Shown: positions 42,001 through 59,428, numbered from the stretch's first letter. The stretch: 64,000 nt of DNA from Syngnathus acus (GCF_901709675.1 NC_051108.1:620001-684000), one strand, 5' to 3'. Made by a program: numbers and translations. Notes: generated from the letters alone by a model not told the origin.

Positions 42001-43580
42001 GCCATTGTGAACGTTTGCCGACATCTGGGCTCACGTCGCATTTGACTGCAGTGCACCGAGTTCCGCGTGGAACACAAAGTGCATTTCACGCGTCGTCACG
42101 TAGCGCCGCGGGGGTGCAAACACCACACCTCGGAAATTGTGATGAAAGCGCCCAGTCACGCGGCGCTCCAATTAGCGCTACACGGCCACTGGTTACAGCG
42201 TGTCGGCGCAACACAAACACAGCAGGAGCCACTTTGGTTGCCATGTGAACAATAAAGTGGCGCATAGAAGGCCTCCGAGCCACCGCTTGACTCATAAAGG
42301 CCTCGTGTTTCATGGCCGTGAGTGAAAAGTGCTCTTTGACCATTAAGGGCAGAAAAGAGTGCGACTCACAACTATATTTTCTTTCATTCCAAAAATGTAT
42401 ATGATGTCAAAGTCTTCATACAGCAATGAATTCATCAGAAAGGACAACTTGCCTGAGTCTTATTTATAACTACACTTTTTTTTTTTTTTTTTTTACAACA
42501 ATGTACAATAGACGAAGCAAATCAATGAATTTAAAGGAAAGCTCGTTGCATTGAAATGAGCGTCTGAGCATGTTGCAACAGCACCACATGGTGGCGGAAA
42601 GGGAAACTACAATAAAGTGATGTGGAGGGGGCATCTTAAAAAGTAAACATGAGGAGTCTTGTACAAAACATACGTACATAGAGTATAAATCCTCAGCAGT
42701 CATTTGTGTCGCATTCATCTTGTTGACTAGCAAGAACGAGAAGGGTTAAAGACATTTTCCATGAAGTCAGATATACAGTTGTGGTTACAAAATCCACATT
42801 TTCTATACTGATAGCGGTAAATTTGTCAAGGTACAAGTCATTGACGATTGTCAGAGGGATTTAATTTGTAGACATCAAAGCATGGAAATCAAGTTAGGTA
42901 AATCTAAATTGAACATTAATAGTAAAAAATACAGATTACAATTGTGCATATCGCGCTGGTTTCTGATGTTAATTGTGCAGTTTTGTGCTTTTTTTTAAAA
43001 CTTTTCTTCTTGGAGGACAAGGTTTGTGGACATGCCTCCTCTCAGCCTGTCACATGGTCCCTGCAGGTGGAAACAGTACACACGCCAACTTAGAACCTAG
43101 TGGCTAGTTCTTCCTTTTCCTTCATGTATTTAAGTGATGAGAGTTTTTTTTCATCACGTTTGTAAATTAGTGCAAACCTAAGTTGTGCCAAAATTAGAGG
43201 TATTAGATTAGAACATTTCAAATGCATTTCCCATTAAAGTAGCAGTGCGTCCATCAGTTTGCCCATGAGGGGATCTCGTCCTCTGTCTCCCTCTTGTGGA
43301 GAAAAGAGGCAGTACAGGGAAAACCGCCAGTGAATGAACGACACTTGACTTGCAAATGACGTCATCACTTGAATGAAGCTCAGGTCAGCACTGCGGCTTA
43401 AGAGGCAAAGCTGCCTTGCAGTCGAAAGCGAAAAAGAAGCGGCAACTGGGAAGCAGATGGATTGGCGTGGTGTGATCATTACCTTAGCGCGCCTATGGAG
43501 GGCGCTATGATTTGATGAGATTTTTTGGGGTTTGTTTACGGAACGCTTTACAGTGAAGGCGGCGTCTGCGCTGTGGAGAT
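39035..43580. other. Gene-free interval between convergent tgfb3 and flvcr2
   Basis: It contains the tgfb3 3' UTR (to about 39240), short CA and CACG simple repeats (40029-40048, 40165-40190), a poly-T near 42478-42494 and a moderate CTCF-like motif CCACATGGTGGCGG (42584-42597). The distal part is likely flvcr2 3' UTR. No open frame here has exon-like structure or recognisable similarity. Confidence 0.6.
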
Positions 43581-48430
<4,850 letters not shown>

Positions 48431-48819
48431 GGCGAGCTCGTCGGTGTGTGCCTGAGTCGTTGAATACGCGCAAAACCACGCATAGGACGTTTCAATGAAG
48501 AAGAAAAAAATAATCGAAAGTGACGGAATGAATTAGAAGCAACTTTTAAAGAGGCAAGTTTTGACGGGCAAGTCGACTCCAGCCTCGCGCCCAAGTTCCA
48601 GATGAATGGAGGACGTCGTCGTTGGCTTGTAGCGGGTCCCAGTATCCCCCCCCCGCTGAAAGACTACCGCCTCTTTCTTGGCTCTTCCTTCCTCGAGTGT
48701 CAACACGTGGAACCAGCCTGACACCGTCCACGCGCGAACCCACCAACTCGGACCTGAACCAATTCTGCGGGAGGTGTTACTCAAACTAGCCCGAGACAAG
48801 TCACGAGTGGTCCGCGAAA

Positions 48820-48896
48820 AGAGTACCACGTGCGACATTTTACACTCGTTTCAAAGACATCCGGGTAATTGACGTTGACGCGTGCTGACCGGAAGT
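48820..48896 (-). promoter_or_regulatory. Possible flvcr2 promoter elements
   Basis: An E-box CACGTG (within TACCACGTGCG, about 48826-48832) and an ETS site ACCGGAAGT (48888-48896) lie 0.4-0.5 kb above the flvcr2 ATG, within the short spacer to batf. The assignment rests on position only. Confidence 0.35.
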
Positions 48897-49479
48897 AAGA
48901 AAAAGTAAACGGTAACTCAAGTCAAATTAAGAAAAAGAGAGAGAATGGGGGCATTGAATATGTCAGCCCCCCACCTAGAGGCTTCCCCGCGAACTGCACG
49001 TTTTTCAAAAATTCACATTGACACGCAAGGAAGGACAAAAGTAGGTATTCTATTTTAGAAATAAAGAGGAAGGCAATAAGGGAAGGAATTAAAGATAGAA
49101 AAAAAGGACAGATGGTTAGGTAGAATGTAGAAAGATTGGGAGGGACAGAATGCATTTCAACATTGAATAAATATCTCAGCTTGTCAAACTTTGGCTCGAC
49201 TTTACATTCGCTTTGTCCAACAATCAAATTAGTCGAAAAAAAAAATCTCCTGAGCTTTTGAGGTCTACGTCAACACAGCAGGGAAAACTAAACCAATGTA
49301 ACAGGTTTCATGACACCTCCTAGACAAAAAAAAAAGCAATTTACAAATGAATCCACAGTGTAAACAAAAAGTGTTTGGTGGGTCGTCAGAGGCGGCGTAC
49401 AATCGGAGTACACAAAATTCGGTACATGTGCTAACTTTGCCACCGAATCAAGAGTTCTGGAGACGTGATCGGATCCACG

Positions 49480-49882
49480 TCAGTGCTGGTAGTGCGGCAC
49501 GGTGACGTGCTGGTGGTAGGTGGCGTGATGCTGGTGGCGAGGCGGGTACGGAAGGCCCGGCGGCGTCGGGCTGAGGCCCGCGCACTGCGGCTCGTGACTG
49601 CTCAGCACCGACGACAGGTACTTGGCCTCCTCCGTCAGCTGCTTCACTTCCTTCCTCAGCGCCGCGTTCTCTTTCTCCAGACTCTCGCTCTCCTGGGGGA
49701 ACACAAAGCAGCAGGCGTGTTCATAGATAGATATTTTCCATAACAAGCACGTATTTAAGTTTCTTGTTCGGAGCCAACTGGCAATTTTGTAATTCTTTTG
49801 TTCCCTCCCTAAGTGTTTCCAACACATTTTGCAACACCGCACGCATGTCAAGTTACGGGTAGAGCACTTCTCTCCACACACA

Positions 49883-49923
<41 letters not shown>

Positions 49924-49924
49924 G

Positions 49925-49968
<44 letters not shown>

Positions 49969-51864
49969 TCCTGTGATCAGTGAAGAGGCGACACCTCTGA
50001 CCACAATAACTGTCCTGATAAGAAAAAGAGCGAGTCATTCATCGAGACACCCTATTTACAATCGTTTTACGACATGTCATCTTTTTGCTCGATAACGCCG
50101 ACCGGCGTTCCACGCCCACATGAAGCGGTGGAAGCAGCGTGACCAATTTGGTCTCGTAAGCTTTTATTTTGTTTGTTGTGTTCGTTTGCCTAGTTGTTAT
50201 TGAAGCGGTCACATTCTTGGAGCTTGTGCTGGAAGCAAAATCTGCATATTATTAAGTCACTCGCGGAATAAAAATGTCATTCAGCTGTGTGTCTGTCTGT
50301 AAATAGTGCCTTGTTAGCATGGGTCGCCCCGCCCCCTCTGTTTTTTTGAACCAGTCATCTGCAACCAGGACCAAAAGGTTACAAATGTCCCAACATTTAC
50401 ACATTTCCCACGAGCACATTTGCAAAACATCTCGGGTGACTTACTGATAAGCTTTGATCTCACGCAAGTAGAGCAAAACCAGGTTGGCGAGTGGGAGAGA
50501 AATCTTCCGCTGAGGTCGCGGCTGAAAAGGTCACCGTGCGAGCTGCGGGCAAACCCCCCGGCGTCGTGCGTCACGGCACCCCCGACGGTGGGCCGACCGG
50601 CCGGCTCACCGCGTGCGCCTTTACAAGAAGGGGCTGCCGTCTTCTTTCAAGTGAAAACACCGCGGCGCTGACGGGAAATGACTACGCTGTCACTGAGAGG
50701 GAAAATACACCTTCCTGTTCATCGGGGCGGCTCATCAAGCCCTCCCCCTCGATCCTCACAAGTGACTTCAATATGTAAACTGTATATATTGTTGCTGCAC
50801 AAACAGAAGAAGAAAAAAAAAAAAAAAGAATAATAAAGATGCTAAAAGTCTACTACGATGCAATGGAGCAAAGACAACATGCTCATGGACTGAGCAGAAG
50901 TCTTCTCACTCAGTTGCAGTTTGCAAGGGAGGTGCTGGATGCTGGCTGATGCCCACACGTGCTAATTTATTCGCACAAACACGGCGAGCGGCGTCCAAGC
51001 GTGCCGCGCGACAGAAGCCGTGACACATCGCCACATGGTCAGGTAGCGTTATGTAAAAAAAAAAAAAAAAAAACCCCACAAAGTTGCGACTTCTCACCAG
51101 GTGGAGGCTGTCGGCCTTCTGCGTCTGCCTCATTCGGCTCTTCTGCGCCGCGATGCGGTTCTTCTCCCGCCGCATCACCTTCTTCACGTCGTCCGACGAA
51201 CTCTGCGCACAGACGAGGATGCGCAATCACAAGGCATGCTAGCTAGCGGGGAAAGCTGATTTCAGCAAAGAGTTGGCCAGAGTGACTCAGAAAAATGAAC
51301 CGTTACGTTGCGGGGACGCGAAACTAGGTGTGACCCGGGCCTAACTGAAAGCCCCGACCGACCGACCGACCCCACCCAAAGGTACACTTTGTTGTAAATG
51401 AAACGTACCGCCCCTCGCCATCCGTCTGGTTAGGAACCGTCCATCACTTTATTTTCCAAAACCAGAACAAATGAACACATTTTGGAAACCCAACCAGCGT
51501 CCGAAATTGTGCAACTTGGCATTAGACCAAAAGCAACTTTGATTCAGTTTGTTGCAGTTCCACACATGACTTTCAATGGTAACTTCATCCACAACAGAAA
51601 AAACCCAAAAGCACGGAAAGGCCAAACTGGATGACTCTGCGCCACTTTCACCCGCCACACAAAGTGTTCCCGACAACTCTGGTGTCATTCACACGTTTGC
51701 CTTTCATAAAGGTCAGTCGGACCGAGTCATCGTCACACGCGCAAAAATACTCATTTAAGAAAGAACTGGCGTTTTTGGGGGGCAAAGCAAAGGAAGCCTA
51801 CCTGCCTGCCTCCAGGTGACGGCGACCTGTAGCTTGCGTCGTTGCTGTCCGAGCCCTGAGCCAT
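49480..51864 (-). CDS. batf: Basic leucine zipper transcription factor ATF-like (BATF), complete
   Basis: BATF is a small AP-1 family factor that dimerises with JUN proteins and cooperates with IRF4/IRF8 in immune-cell differentiation. Three coding exons (minus): 51864-51802, 51202-51098, 49692-49480, giving 126 residues (human BATF 125). Exon 1 encodes MAQGSDSNDASYRSPSPGGRQ. Exon 2 holds the basic region DDVKKVMRREKNRIAAQKSR, with the DNA-contacting NRIAAQKSR. Exon 3 gives the leucine zipper (SLEKENAALRKEVKQLTEEA, then KYLSSVLSSHEP) and a histidine-rich tail ending VPHYQH. The protein lacks a transactivation domain, as expected. BATF3 is the alternative; the length, SSHEPQC after the zipper and the flvcr2/tgfb3 neighbours favour BATF. 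Intron 2 contains a long CA/CG microsatellite at 49875-49965. Confidence 0.94.
49875..49965. repeat. (CA)n/(CG)n compound microsatellite in batf intron 2
   Basis: Two long CA runs flank a central CGCGCACGCGCG core. Alternating purine-pyrimidine sequence of this length can adopt Z-DNA. Confidence 0.95.
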
Positions 51865-52109
51865 GGCAGTGTAGCAAAGCAGCAGCAGCGGCAGCGGCAG
51901 CGGCAGCAGCAGCCTCACAAGGCCCCTCTCTGGCTCCACTTCGCCTTCCGTGCTCGAGAGGGAGACAGAGTTTGCTGCCGTGCCCAACGCAATTTGCTTT
52001 GCCACTTAATGAGAGCCTTTCTTTTCTTGCCTGGTTTCTGTCACTCCTCCTCCTTTCACACGCTCTCGCTCGCTTGCTCTCTCACCGGCTCTGATGTGGT
52101 TTCTGGTAA

Positions 52110-52129
52110 GGGGGGGGGGGGGGGGGGGG
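52110..52129. repeat. Poly-G tract, 20 bases
   Basis: Uninterrupted run of 20 G on the plus strand, about 250 bp upstream of the batf ATG (poly-C on the batf strand). Confidence 0.9.
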
Positions 52130-53526
52130 AGAGTTGGTGAAATGGTGAAAAGTACAGAAAAGCAACACACAAAGTTCCTCCTCCGCTCTGTGTGCTGTGA
52201 AAATCATCAGAATCGCGCGCCAGCTCCGAGATGCCCCTTCCTCTTTTTTTTTTTGCTTCTGGAAGAAACGGAACGGCCAAAAGCCCGCAGCAGCGACTGG
52301 TTTCGAGTTAAGGCCTCAAGGGGACCCAACCAGCATCCTACCACCGCTCTTGGATATTGTTTGGTGGTACTTTCCATTTCAAGTCACTTTTCCCCACCAT
52401 TTTATGTCTACGTTGACACGATTTGTTTTTTTTGTAATACCTTCAACAATGGGTCATTGCTACTTGTTAACACGACATTCGTGTGACCAAAAGAAAATCA
52501 GGAGCAAAACAGCTTTGCTTGGCAGAGAGCGCAGCCCTCCTACACACAAACATGTCCGTCCCATCATCGCAAAGATTTTTTGATGCACTGAGTGTTTTCC
52601 CGAGATACGCACAAAAAAGCGGCGTACCCAAACAGTTAAACAAGTAGACACTGCGTTGATCAAATCAAATAATAATCGAAGGCAACACGGAGCGGTTGAC
52701 AGTGTCACGTCACACTGAAATTCAAGAGTGAACATTTTGAAAAGTCTCACACGCGGGGAAAACCCCTTGAAAAGGGGACTCTTATAGAGAAGCACACGTG
52801 TGGAACAAGTACATCACAGAAAGTTGCTGAACACCAATCTCAATCATCATCAAGTCACTTCATGAAAAGTCTTTCTCCTATTTGGAAATCCGAAGATTTA
52901 TGTCTGTAATGTGATGGTGACCTGAATACAATTTTGTGATTTGTTTTGGCGCCCTCTAGCGATATTATTATTCTATTTATGAAACACAGCTCATACGATT
53001 TGACAGAATTATTTGGAAAGGGGTTCTCACCCGACCGAGCATGACGTGGTCAAAAGTTCTCTCCTCGGTGAAGTCTCGAGGCGTCCGGTTTGCCCTCCGA
53101 CGTGTCTGCAACGCAGCGAGAGACTGACCGGCAAGTCTTTGCTGAGCTCACCTGTAAGCGTGTCGGCAGCGAGAAGAGCAGTCAGAGCATCGATGGCCTG
53201 TCAAAACATCTTGGACAAAAAGTTGAAAGCCACATTTTTGCTTGTATTTCCACTGGAATGATGTAACGACAGCTCTCACCATTCTTAAGGCAACATTTTT
53301 AATGATTTGGGAAAAAAAATAAAATAAAAACACCTCAAACGCATACAACCATTTTTTCCATCAGATTCTCACCAAATGTGGCAACGCACGCACAAACGAC
53401 TCACTTGTTCTTCAAGTTCCAAACCGTGGAGAGATTCCAAAATTTGTACTTTGAATTCTTGCACCTACACATCCAAAAATGAAACGAGGTGGCAGTATCT
53501 ATCCTACATGTGAAAATGGCATTAAA

Positions 53527-53842
53527 ACCAGCTCAGTGGCCTTGTGGTAGAGTGTCCGCCCTGAGACTGGAAGGTTGTGGGTTCAAACCCCGGCCGGGTC
53601 ATACCAAAGACTATAAAAATGGGACCCATTACCTCCCTGCTTGGCACTCAGCATTAAGGGTTGGAAGTGGGGGGTTAGATCACCAACTGATTCCCGAGCG
53701 CGGCACCGCTGCTGCTCACTGCTCCCCTCTCCCCCAGGGGATGGATTAAAATCACACGGGGATGGGTTAAATGCAGAGGACAAATTTCACCACACCCAGG
53801 TGTGTGTGTGACGATCATTGGGACTTTAATCTTTTTTTTTTT
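53527..53842 (+). mobile_element. tRNA-derived SINE of teleost type
   Basis: The 5' head carries an RNA polymerase III A box (TGGTAGAGTGT, 53545-53555) and B box (GGTTCAAACCC, 53580-53590) at tRNA-like spacing. A tRNA-unrelated body follows (GGGACCCATTACCTCCCTGC; GATTCCCGAGCGCGGCACCG), then a tail ending GGGACTTTAATC and oligo-T. I recognise this arrangement from a SINE common in percomorph fishes but do not assign a family name. Flanking TTAAAA on both sides may be a target-site duplication. The copy looks near full length and little decayed. Confidence 0.8.
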
Positions 53843-54314
53843 AAAAAGAGGGTGAAGTTCAAATACACAAAAATGCTCCTTTTTTCCACTCATTTATAAA
53901 TTCAGGAACATCATCCACAATGTCCTTCAAAGAAAATAACATAAGACAGCAGAGGTTGTGTTCATTGCCGTTCCCCGCCTGGGATCAATACAAAAATCTG
54001 CCTGGCAACTTAACAAAAAAAGCATTTTGGAAAAAACAAATGCAACTACCAACGACAACAACGAATGAATTTGACGGCTCGACGGGACATCGGTTGTTGG
54101 CTCAAAGTGGAGTCGAGACTTCATTAGCTGGGAGAAAGGAAAACACGAGAACGTTTAGTCAACGCTGTCGAGCGTCTCGAATGCACTTGCTTGCTGTTGG
54201 GCGGAATTTCCCCATGTGGCAGGCACAAAGGGAAAAAAGATTATCTTGCTGGCCTTCGATTGCCAATTCAATGTGCTAAAAATATTGACATCCAAATTGA
54301 AAAATCAGCACACA

Positions 54315-54494
54315 TCAGGTTTCCGCCCGACAGCCACCACGTTGGACACGGAAGCACCTGCTCTGCGTCTTGGTCCACTTGAGGGCGTGTCTCGGAGGGA
54401 CGGACGCGTTGGGGTGGAAGAAGGTGCAGCCGTCGCGGTTACACTGGCCGGCGAAGTGACACGGCTGCCGGGTCATAAAAACATTTTGGGAGGT

Positions 54495-54534
<40 letters not shown>

Positions 54535-57500
54535 CGCAAACACAAAGCGGGTCTTACCTTGGGATGATAAAAAGGGCAGTCCATCTTCTTGCACTGTGGG
54601 AAGAAGCGGCACATGCTCACTGTTGGCGCTGGTGGCACCACTGGGGGAGAAAGAGAAAAAAAAAAAAGTTCGCATGGGCAACACGACGTCAGGGGCGGCT
54701 CGCGGGGGTGGTGGAGCACCTGGCCTGGCGGGCGGGGCGGCGGTGGCGCCCCTGCGGCTAACGTGGGTGTAGGGGCAGTCGGGCTTGCTGCACCTGGCGT
54801 CGTATTTGCAGTTGGGATGGATGAAGAGGCATTTGTCGCCGAATTTGCACGAGGGGAACGTCCTGCGGAAAAGGAAACAAAAGTAGTGGCCACTTCACAG
54901 CATTGTGACGTCTCTGTTTGTGACTCACTTGCAAGTTCTGGTCGGGTGATGGTAGGGACACTCATCTCCGCTCTTGCACACCGGCCAGAATTTGCAGCGC
55001 TCCATCACTTTCGGCCTCTTTGAAGGCGCCGAGTCGTCGTCAATCTCCACGTCCATCTCGTCTTCTGTCCGACGAGACGACAACGACGGGAAACAAAAAC
55101 GTGAATCGCCATCGTCGCGGCGTCTCATCAGGTCGTGCTGGCGTACCTAATGAAGTGTCCATGGACGGGCCCCCGTGCGGCCTTTGAAGGACGCAGACTT
55201 TGGACTTGGCGGCGCGGGCGGACTTGGAAGGCGGCCTGACGTCGTCCAGCTCCATTTCGGACTCGGCCAGGTCCCCCAGCGGGCTCGGGACGCCCTCCAG
55301 TGTCACGATGAACTTGGGGCTGGCGGAGTTTTCCTTCTCCTTGCTGGTGAACAAGTGGAAAGACTCAAATCGAAGTATGACCCAATCGGAAGGTATTTTC
55401 AGAAAAGGCAAAAAAAAAAAAAAAAAAAGAGGCCATTGAACGTTGGCGCGCACACACACACCTAGCCTGCACGGTGCGCGGCAAAGCCGACTCGACTTTC
55501 TGTTTGCGCTCCGGCTGCCGACTTGCGCTGCCGTCCGCCGGCGGTCGACTCACGATGAAGGAGCGCGTGTCCGAGCGTTTGGCGTCGCCGCTCGCTGAGG
55601 AGAAAGCACAAGCAAAAGCACGTGGCGTCAAACAAACTCTTGATTGTGAGGACGACCCGATGGAAATGCAACACTCACCGTCGTCGGGCTTGTCTGGGTG
55701 GTTGCGCTGCGCCGAATCCGACGGAGCGTGCGAAGCCGCCGCCGATCGAGCCGCGGCTGACGGCAAATACAACATGCAAAGATTTTTCCGCAGTGAGCGA
55801 GAGCACGCCGCGTCACGCACGAGTCGCGTGACATACCCAGAGTTCTGCCGGGCTGCTTTTCGGGCGCGTACGACTGCCCCCCCCCGTGCGGGTGCTGCTG
55901 CGCCAGTTGGATGGCTGCCGTCATCTCCTCCTCTCGGGCCAGGCGGGCTCGAGGCGCCACGGGAACCGTCTGTCTCAGCGGCACTGCGGGCGGCGCCACG
56001 GCAATGTAAAGGTGAAGAAGAAGAGGGGGAGGAGGGGGCGGACGTACGAGCTGGGAAGGATGTGGTCTTGTTGATGGAGTCCTGCGCCTCAGAGATGGCC
56101 TTCAGGATCAGATTCCTGTTGGCCTGCTTGGCCGGCGGGAGGGACGGCCTGAAACCATCCAACGGGAAGAGAGGTCAAGTGCCAAGAAATATTTTTTTCG
56201 GTGAAAGGCAACCGAGAGGAAAGCAGACTGACTTGCGCTCCGGTTTAGACGGAAGCAGCACCCGACTGGACGGGCCTCGGCCGCCGTAGCCGGCGTCTTC
56301 CTCCTCCTCGTCCGCGTCGCCGCTTTCCTCGTCCGAGTCGCGGTTGACTCGCACCACCGAGCTGACCACGGGCGCCTTGCGTTTCCGCGACGACGACGAC
56401 GACGACTCCTCCTGAAGATGGCAGACAACACGCTGACGGACACTTATTTCATTTCCTGAAAAAGATTTGAATGTCTGTACCTTGCTGTGGTCGCCTCTGG
56501 AGGTTCTGCGGCCGCTCCTGCTTTCTTGACGCCTCCCGTGCGACGATCCTTCGGCAGAGCGCGCCGCCGCGTAGCCGAGCTTGCTGTGGCCCGGCCTGTA
56601 GAGTTCCAAGGAAGGTCGAGCGCCGCCGCCGCCGCGAGCTCCCCTGTGGGCGGCGGTCGCCTCCACGGGGTCCTCGCCGAAGTCGTCGTCCATCTCCGGC
56701 TTGATGTCGATGACCGCCTCGGACGGGAGGAGCTCCATGAGCGGCTTGACGGCCGACGTCAGGCGGGAGGAGCCCTTCTCCACGCTGCCCCTCCTGACAG
56801 GAAGTAAGAATGGCTCGGGTGAGCGGCTTTGTCGCCATGCGAGCACCTCAAAATTGCTGTTGGAGGAGTCAGCGCAGCCACGCGCACGTTTCTTTTCCTC
56901 ACCTGCTTTCGTGGGCGTAGCCGCGTGGTTCCGATCGATCGGAGCGGGAGTTGGACTTGCACTCGTCCGTCCTGATCTCAGGGGCGCCGGCGACGAGTTG
57001 CTGCTGCTCCTCCTGTTCGCCAGAGGCGGGCTCTGCAACGCATGAAACCACATCGACCTCATTCAACTCTTCGGGGTCAAGCAAGCACGCAGCAGGGAAA
57101 GCGACAAAGAGTGCGTGCGACCTACCCACGGCGACGGTTCTTAACTTCTCCAGGACGCCATGTAGCCTCAAATAAAGCAAGGGGGAAAGCGTTAGTTCAG
57201 CGCACAAGGCGCGCTGCGCTGACAACCAAACCATGTCTGTCGTCATCATACCAGGCTGTGAACTTGATGGTGTTGTTTCCCAGGAAAAGCGACAGATCGT
57301 CCGCCATCTGCTGGGAGGTTTTCTTGTTGGCCACCATCACCATGATGTAGTCCGGAAGTTCCTCATCTGGAAAGACGGAGGCGGAAGTCACCAAACGGCA
57401 TACCAAGATCCTCAACACAAATACTTTTGTCATCTTCAGCCCGAATTGATCTTCTTTTTTCCAGCGGCACTAAGCACAAGTTTACAGTGCGTATGTAAAC

Positions 57501-58121
57501 GATATAAATGCGCATTGGGGCATCGTGAGTGGTCTCGGAACATCTTCAGGTTCGTGAGACCATCATGTGACGTAAACACGCGCATTTCGGATGACTACGC
57601 CGTCCACGTTTTCAAAGGCTACCTTTGAAATCCTCCTCAAAAGGGATCGCAGCCCGAAGACACTGACTCGTTTAAGCGTTGTCATACAAATGTTGACTGC
57701 AATTACGACAACGTGCTCATACATTATTGTTGACCAACGAACACGTTCGCCATAAGCACATCGTAAACCGAGACGTTCTGCATTACGACTTACCTATGTA
57801 TGCTCCGAGCTCTTGAAGCTTTCCTTTAATAGCAGCCTGCAAAGAGTAGCACAGCACGAGCATGAATAAAGCGAAGGCCAATTCTCCTTCCCTCTTCTCC
57901 CATTAAACCACATCGTGTTGGGAAAACACAATAAACAGATGAAGAAACAACCCGAACGCCGTGTTGCCATTTTGCTGCTCGCCAGGCAACCAATGCAACA
58001 TGCTAACCGCATTTTAGCGAGCGCAATTATCTGCTTCCATTCGCAATTCTCACGTCAACTTATCTCGTGTGCTCATGCGACTCACTCTTATTTTCTTGCT
58101 TATTTCTGCCCCTATCTCCAT
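54315..58121 (-). CDS. zc3h14: Zinc finger CCCH-type protein 14 (nuclear poly(A)-binding MSUT2), complete coding sequence
   Basis: ZC3H14 (Nab2/MSUT-2 family) binds poly(A) through tandem CCCH fingers and controls poly(A) tail length and mRNA export. Seventeen coding exons (minus): 58121-58086, 57836-57794, 57366-57252, 57166-57126, 57032-56903, 56793-56481, 56411-56233, 56148-56048, 55983-55837, 55756-55679, 55594-55554, 55514-55462, 55343-55147, 55064-54929, 54862-54720, 54640-54558, 54464-54315. They total 1986 nt, 661 residues (human long form 736). The first exon encodes MEIGAEISKKIR. The N-terminal PWI-like fold runs through DEELPDYIMVMVANKKTSQQ and LFLGNNTIKFTAWLHGVLEKL. Mid-protein marks are VIDIKPEMDDD, an NLS RKRKAPVVSSVVRV, KQANRNLILKAISEAQ and SPKFIVTLEGVPSP. 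Five CCCH fingers close the protein: CKFWPVCKSGDECPYHH, CKTFPSCKFGDKCLFIH, CKYDARCSKPDCPYTH, CRFFPQCKKMDCPFYH and CHFAGQCNRDGCTFFH. The C-terminal tail after HALKW is longer than in human. Confidence 0.94.
54497..54531. repeat. (CT)n microsatellite in last zc3h14 intron
   Basis: About 17 CT units on the plus strand, between the final two coding exons; on the gene's strand it reads (AG)n. Confidence 0.95.
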
Positions 58122-58204
58122 AACTGAGCTTTCGACGGGAAGTGGACGTAGACGAGTTGAAAAGGGAGCAAAGTAGTAAGCAGCTAGCTACAACAGCTAA
58201 GCAC

Positions 58205-58250
58205 CAGAATTGACGTCAAAGGGGAGTCACGTGATCGACGACGGAAGCCG
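58205..58250 (-). promoter_or_regulatory. zc3h14 core promoter motifs (CRE, E-box, ETS)
   Basis: Within 40 bp lie a palindromic CRE TGACGTCA (58211-58218), a palindromic TCACGTGA USF/TFE-type E-box (58227-58234) and an ETS core CGGAAG (58242-58247). They sit about 90-125 bp above the ATG. No TATA box is seen. This is a classic TATA-less housekeeping arrangement. Confidence 0.6.
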
Positions 58251-58445
58251 GGATGAGCCAAATGCGCAGTCCAAACAGTCGCACGAAATAATGACGGGCT
58301 TGCTTTGCATTTTAAATTTGAAATTGAAGGTAAAAAATAGAAATGATCATTTTTAATAATGATGTATTTCTTATTGTATTTTATGATGTGAAATCTGTTA
58401 CGTAATGCACGGAAGCTTAGAACGCGCTTGTACTTCTCATACTAG

Positions 58446-58459
58446 CCACAAGATGGCAG
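58446..58459 (+). promoter_or_regulatory. CTCF-like motif upstream of zc3h14
   Basis: CCACAAGATGGCAG matches the CTCF core in forward orientation, about 330 bp upstream of the zc3h14 ATG. Confidence 0.5.
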
Positions 58460-59397
58460 AAAAAGCAAGGAAATACTCATTTGGGTTCATTTGATGGAAT
58501 TGCTTGGTTCTGTCACCGATGATGATGATGATCTCATACACTGTCTGGTAAACAATCACCACGTTTGAGGAAGTAAATGCATCAATAAAATGATTACATG
58601 TGTATTGAATAACACTTTATGTCAACTGAAAGAATAATTAGCTTCCCATGCTGTGTTAATATCCATGCGAATTGGTTATGAAAGAGTGTTTCCTGTTTTG
58701 GAGCATTTCACTGGCAGGCCAACAATGGAGGAAAGCATCTGGCCGGCTGTCTAGACAAACGTCTCACACCAACAAGTCTGCTCGTCTGTCTGTCTGTCTG
58801 TCTGTTTGCTTTGCTCACACACAGTTGGTGCTCCTCGAGGCAGGCGCATGTGTCTCTTACAAAGAAGCTTTGGAATCGAGCGGCCATGAAGTCGTTGGCT
58901 ATCTGGGCATCCTACCCACGGCGATGGAAGACATGAAAGCAGCGATAACTTAGGGAAGCAGTATGCCTCTGATAACTCCATTTAGCACTTTCACCTGTCT
59001 TGAGTAGGAATTGCCACCTCTGTCAATCACCAATGTCAGTGAAGGTGCAGTAACATGTTTTTACCACTCAGCGGCAGTACAACTAACCATGAACCACAAC
59101 CACGAGTGACCTTTTGACCTGATGGCCCTTAGAGGTCACATTATGGGAAACAGACAAACAGACAACATGTGCACAAAAGGCTGCAGGGCCCAATTTATTC
59201 AGTCACATGGTCACATATACAAATAGTATCTACAAGCAGCACACATCAAAAAAACAGACTTGGCAAAGCTAAGACGACAAGTGCGCCGAGTAGAATATTG
59301 TGCAGACGAGGTGGGCTTGATCACGGCATTATGCAAATGGCTGTCAATTGAAGTGCAGATGAAAAGCTCTCACTGAGCGCATGGCAGGCTCACCACC

Positions 59398-59428
59398 ACG
59401 CACGCACGCACGCACGCACGCACGCACA
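59398..59428. repeat. (CACG)n microsatellite
   Basis: Seven perfect ACGC/CACG units ending in CACACA. Confidence 0.95.

Larger units (their letters stand above)
51865..54314. other. Interval between batf start and zc3h14 stop
   Basis: It holds the batf 5' UTR/promoter, a 20-base poly-G at 52110-52129, a CTCF-like GGCGCCCTCTAGCG (52949-52962) and a tRNA-derived SINE (53527-53842). No further gene is supported. The last few hundred bases are likely zc3h14 3' UTR. Confidence 0.6.

Noticed and set aside
49829-50095. Plus-strand open frame with a long Thr-His repeat
   Set aside because: It is a translation of the CA microsatellite inside batf intron 2.
53545-53600. A stand-alone tRNA gene
   Set aside because: The A and B boxes are tRNA-like, but the stretch lacks a clean acceptor stem and continues into a SINE body and tail, so it is a tRNA-derived SINE head.
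58672-58953. Plus-strand open frame with a splice-acceptor-like site before LVLLEAGACVSYKEAL
   Set aside because: It contains a TCTG microsatellite, matches no family I recognise, has no partner exons and no conserved start.
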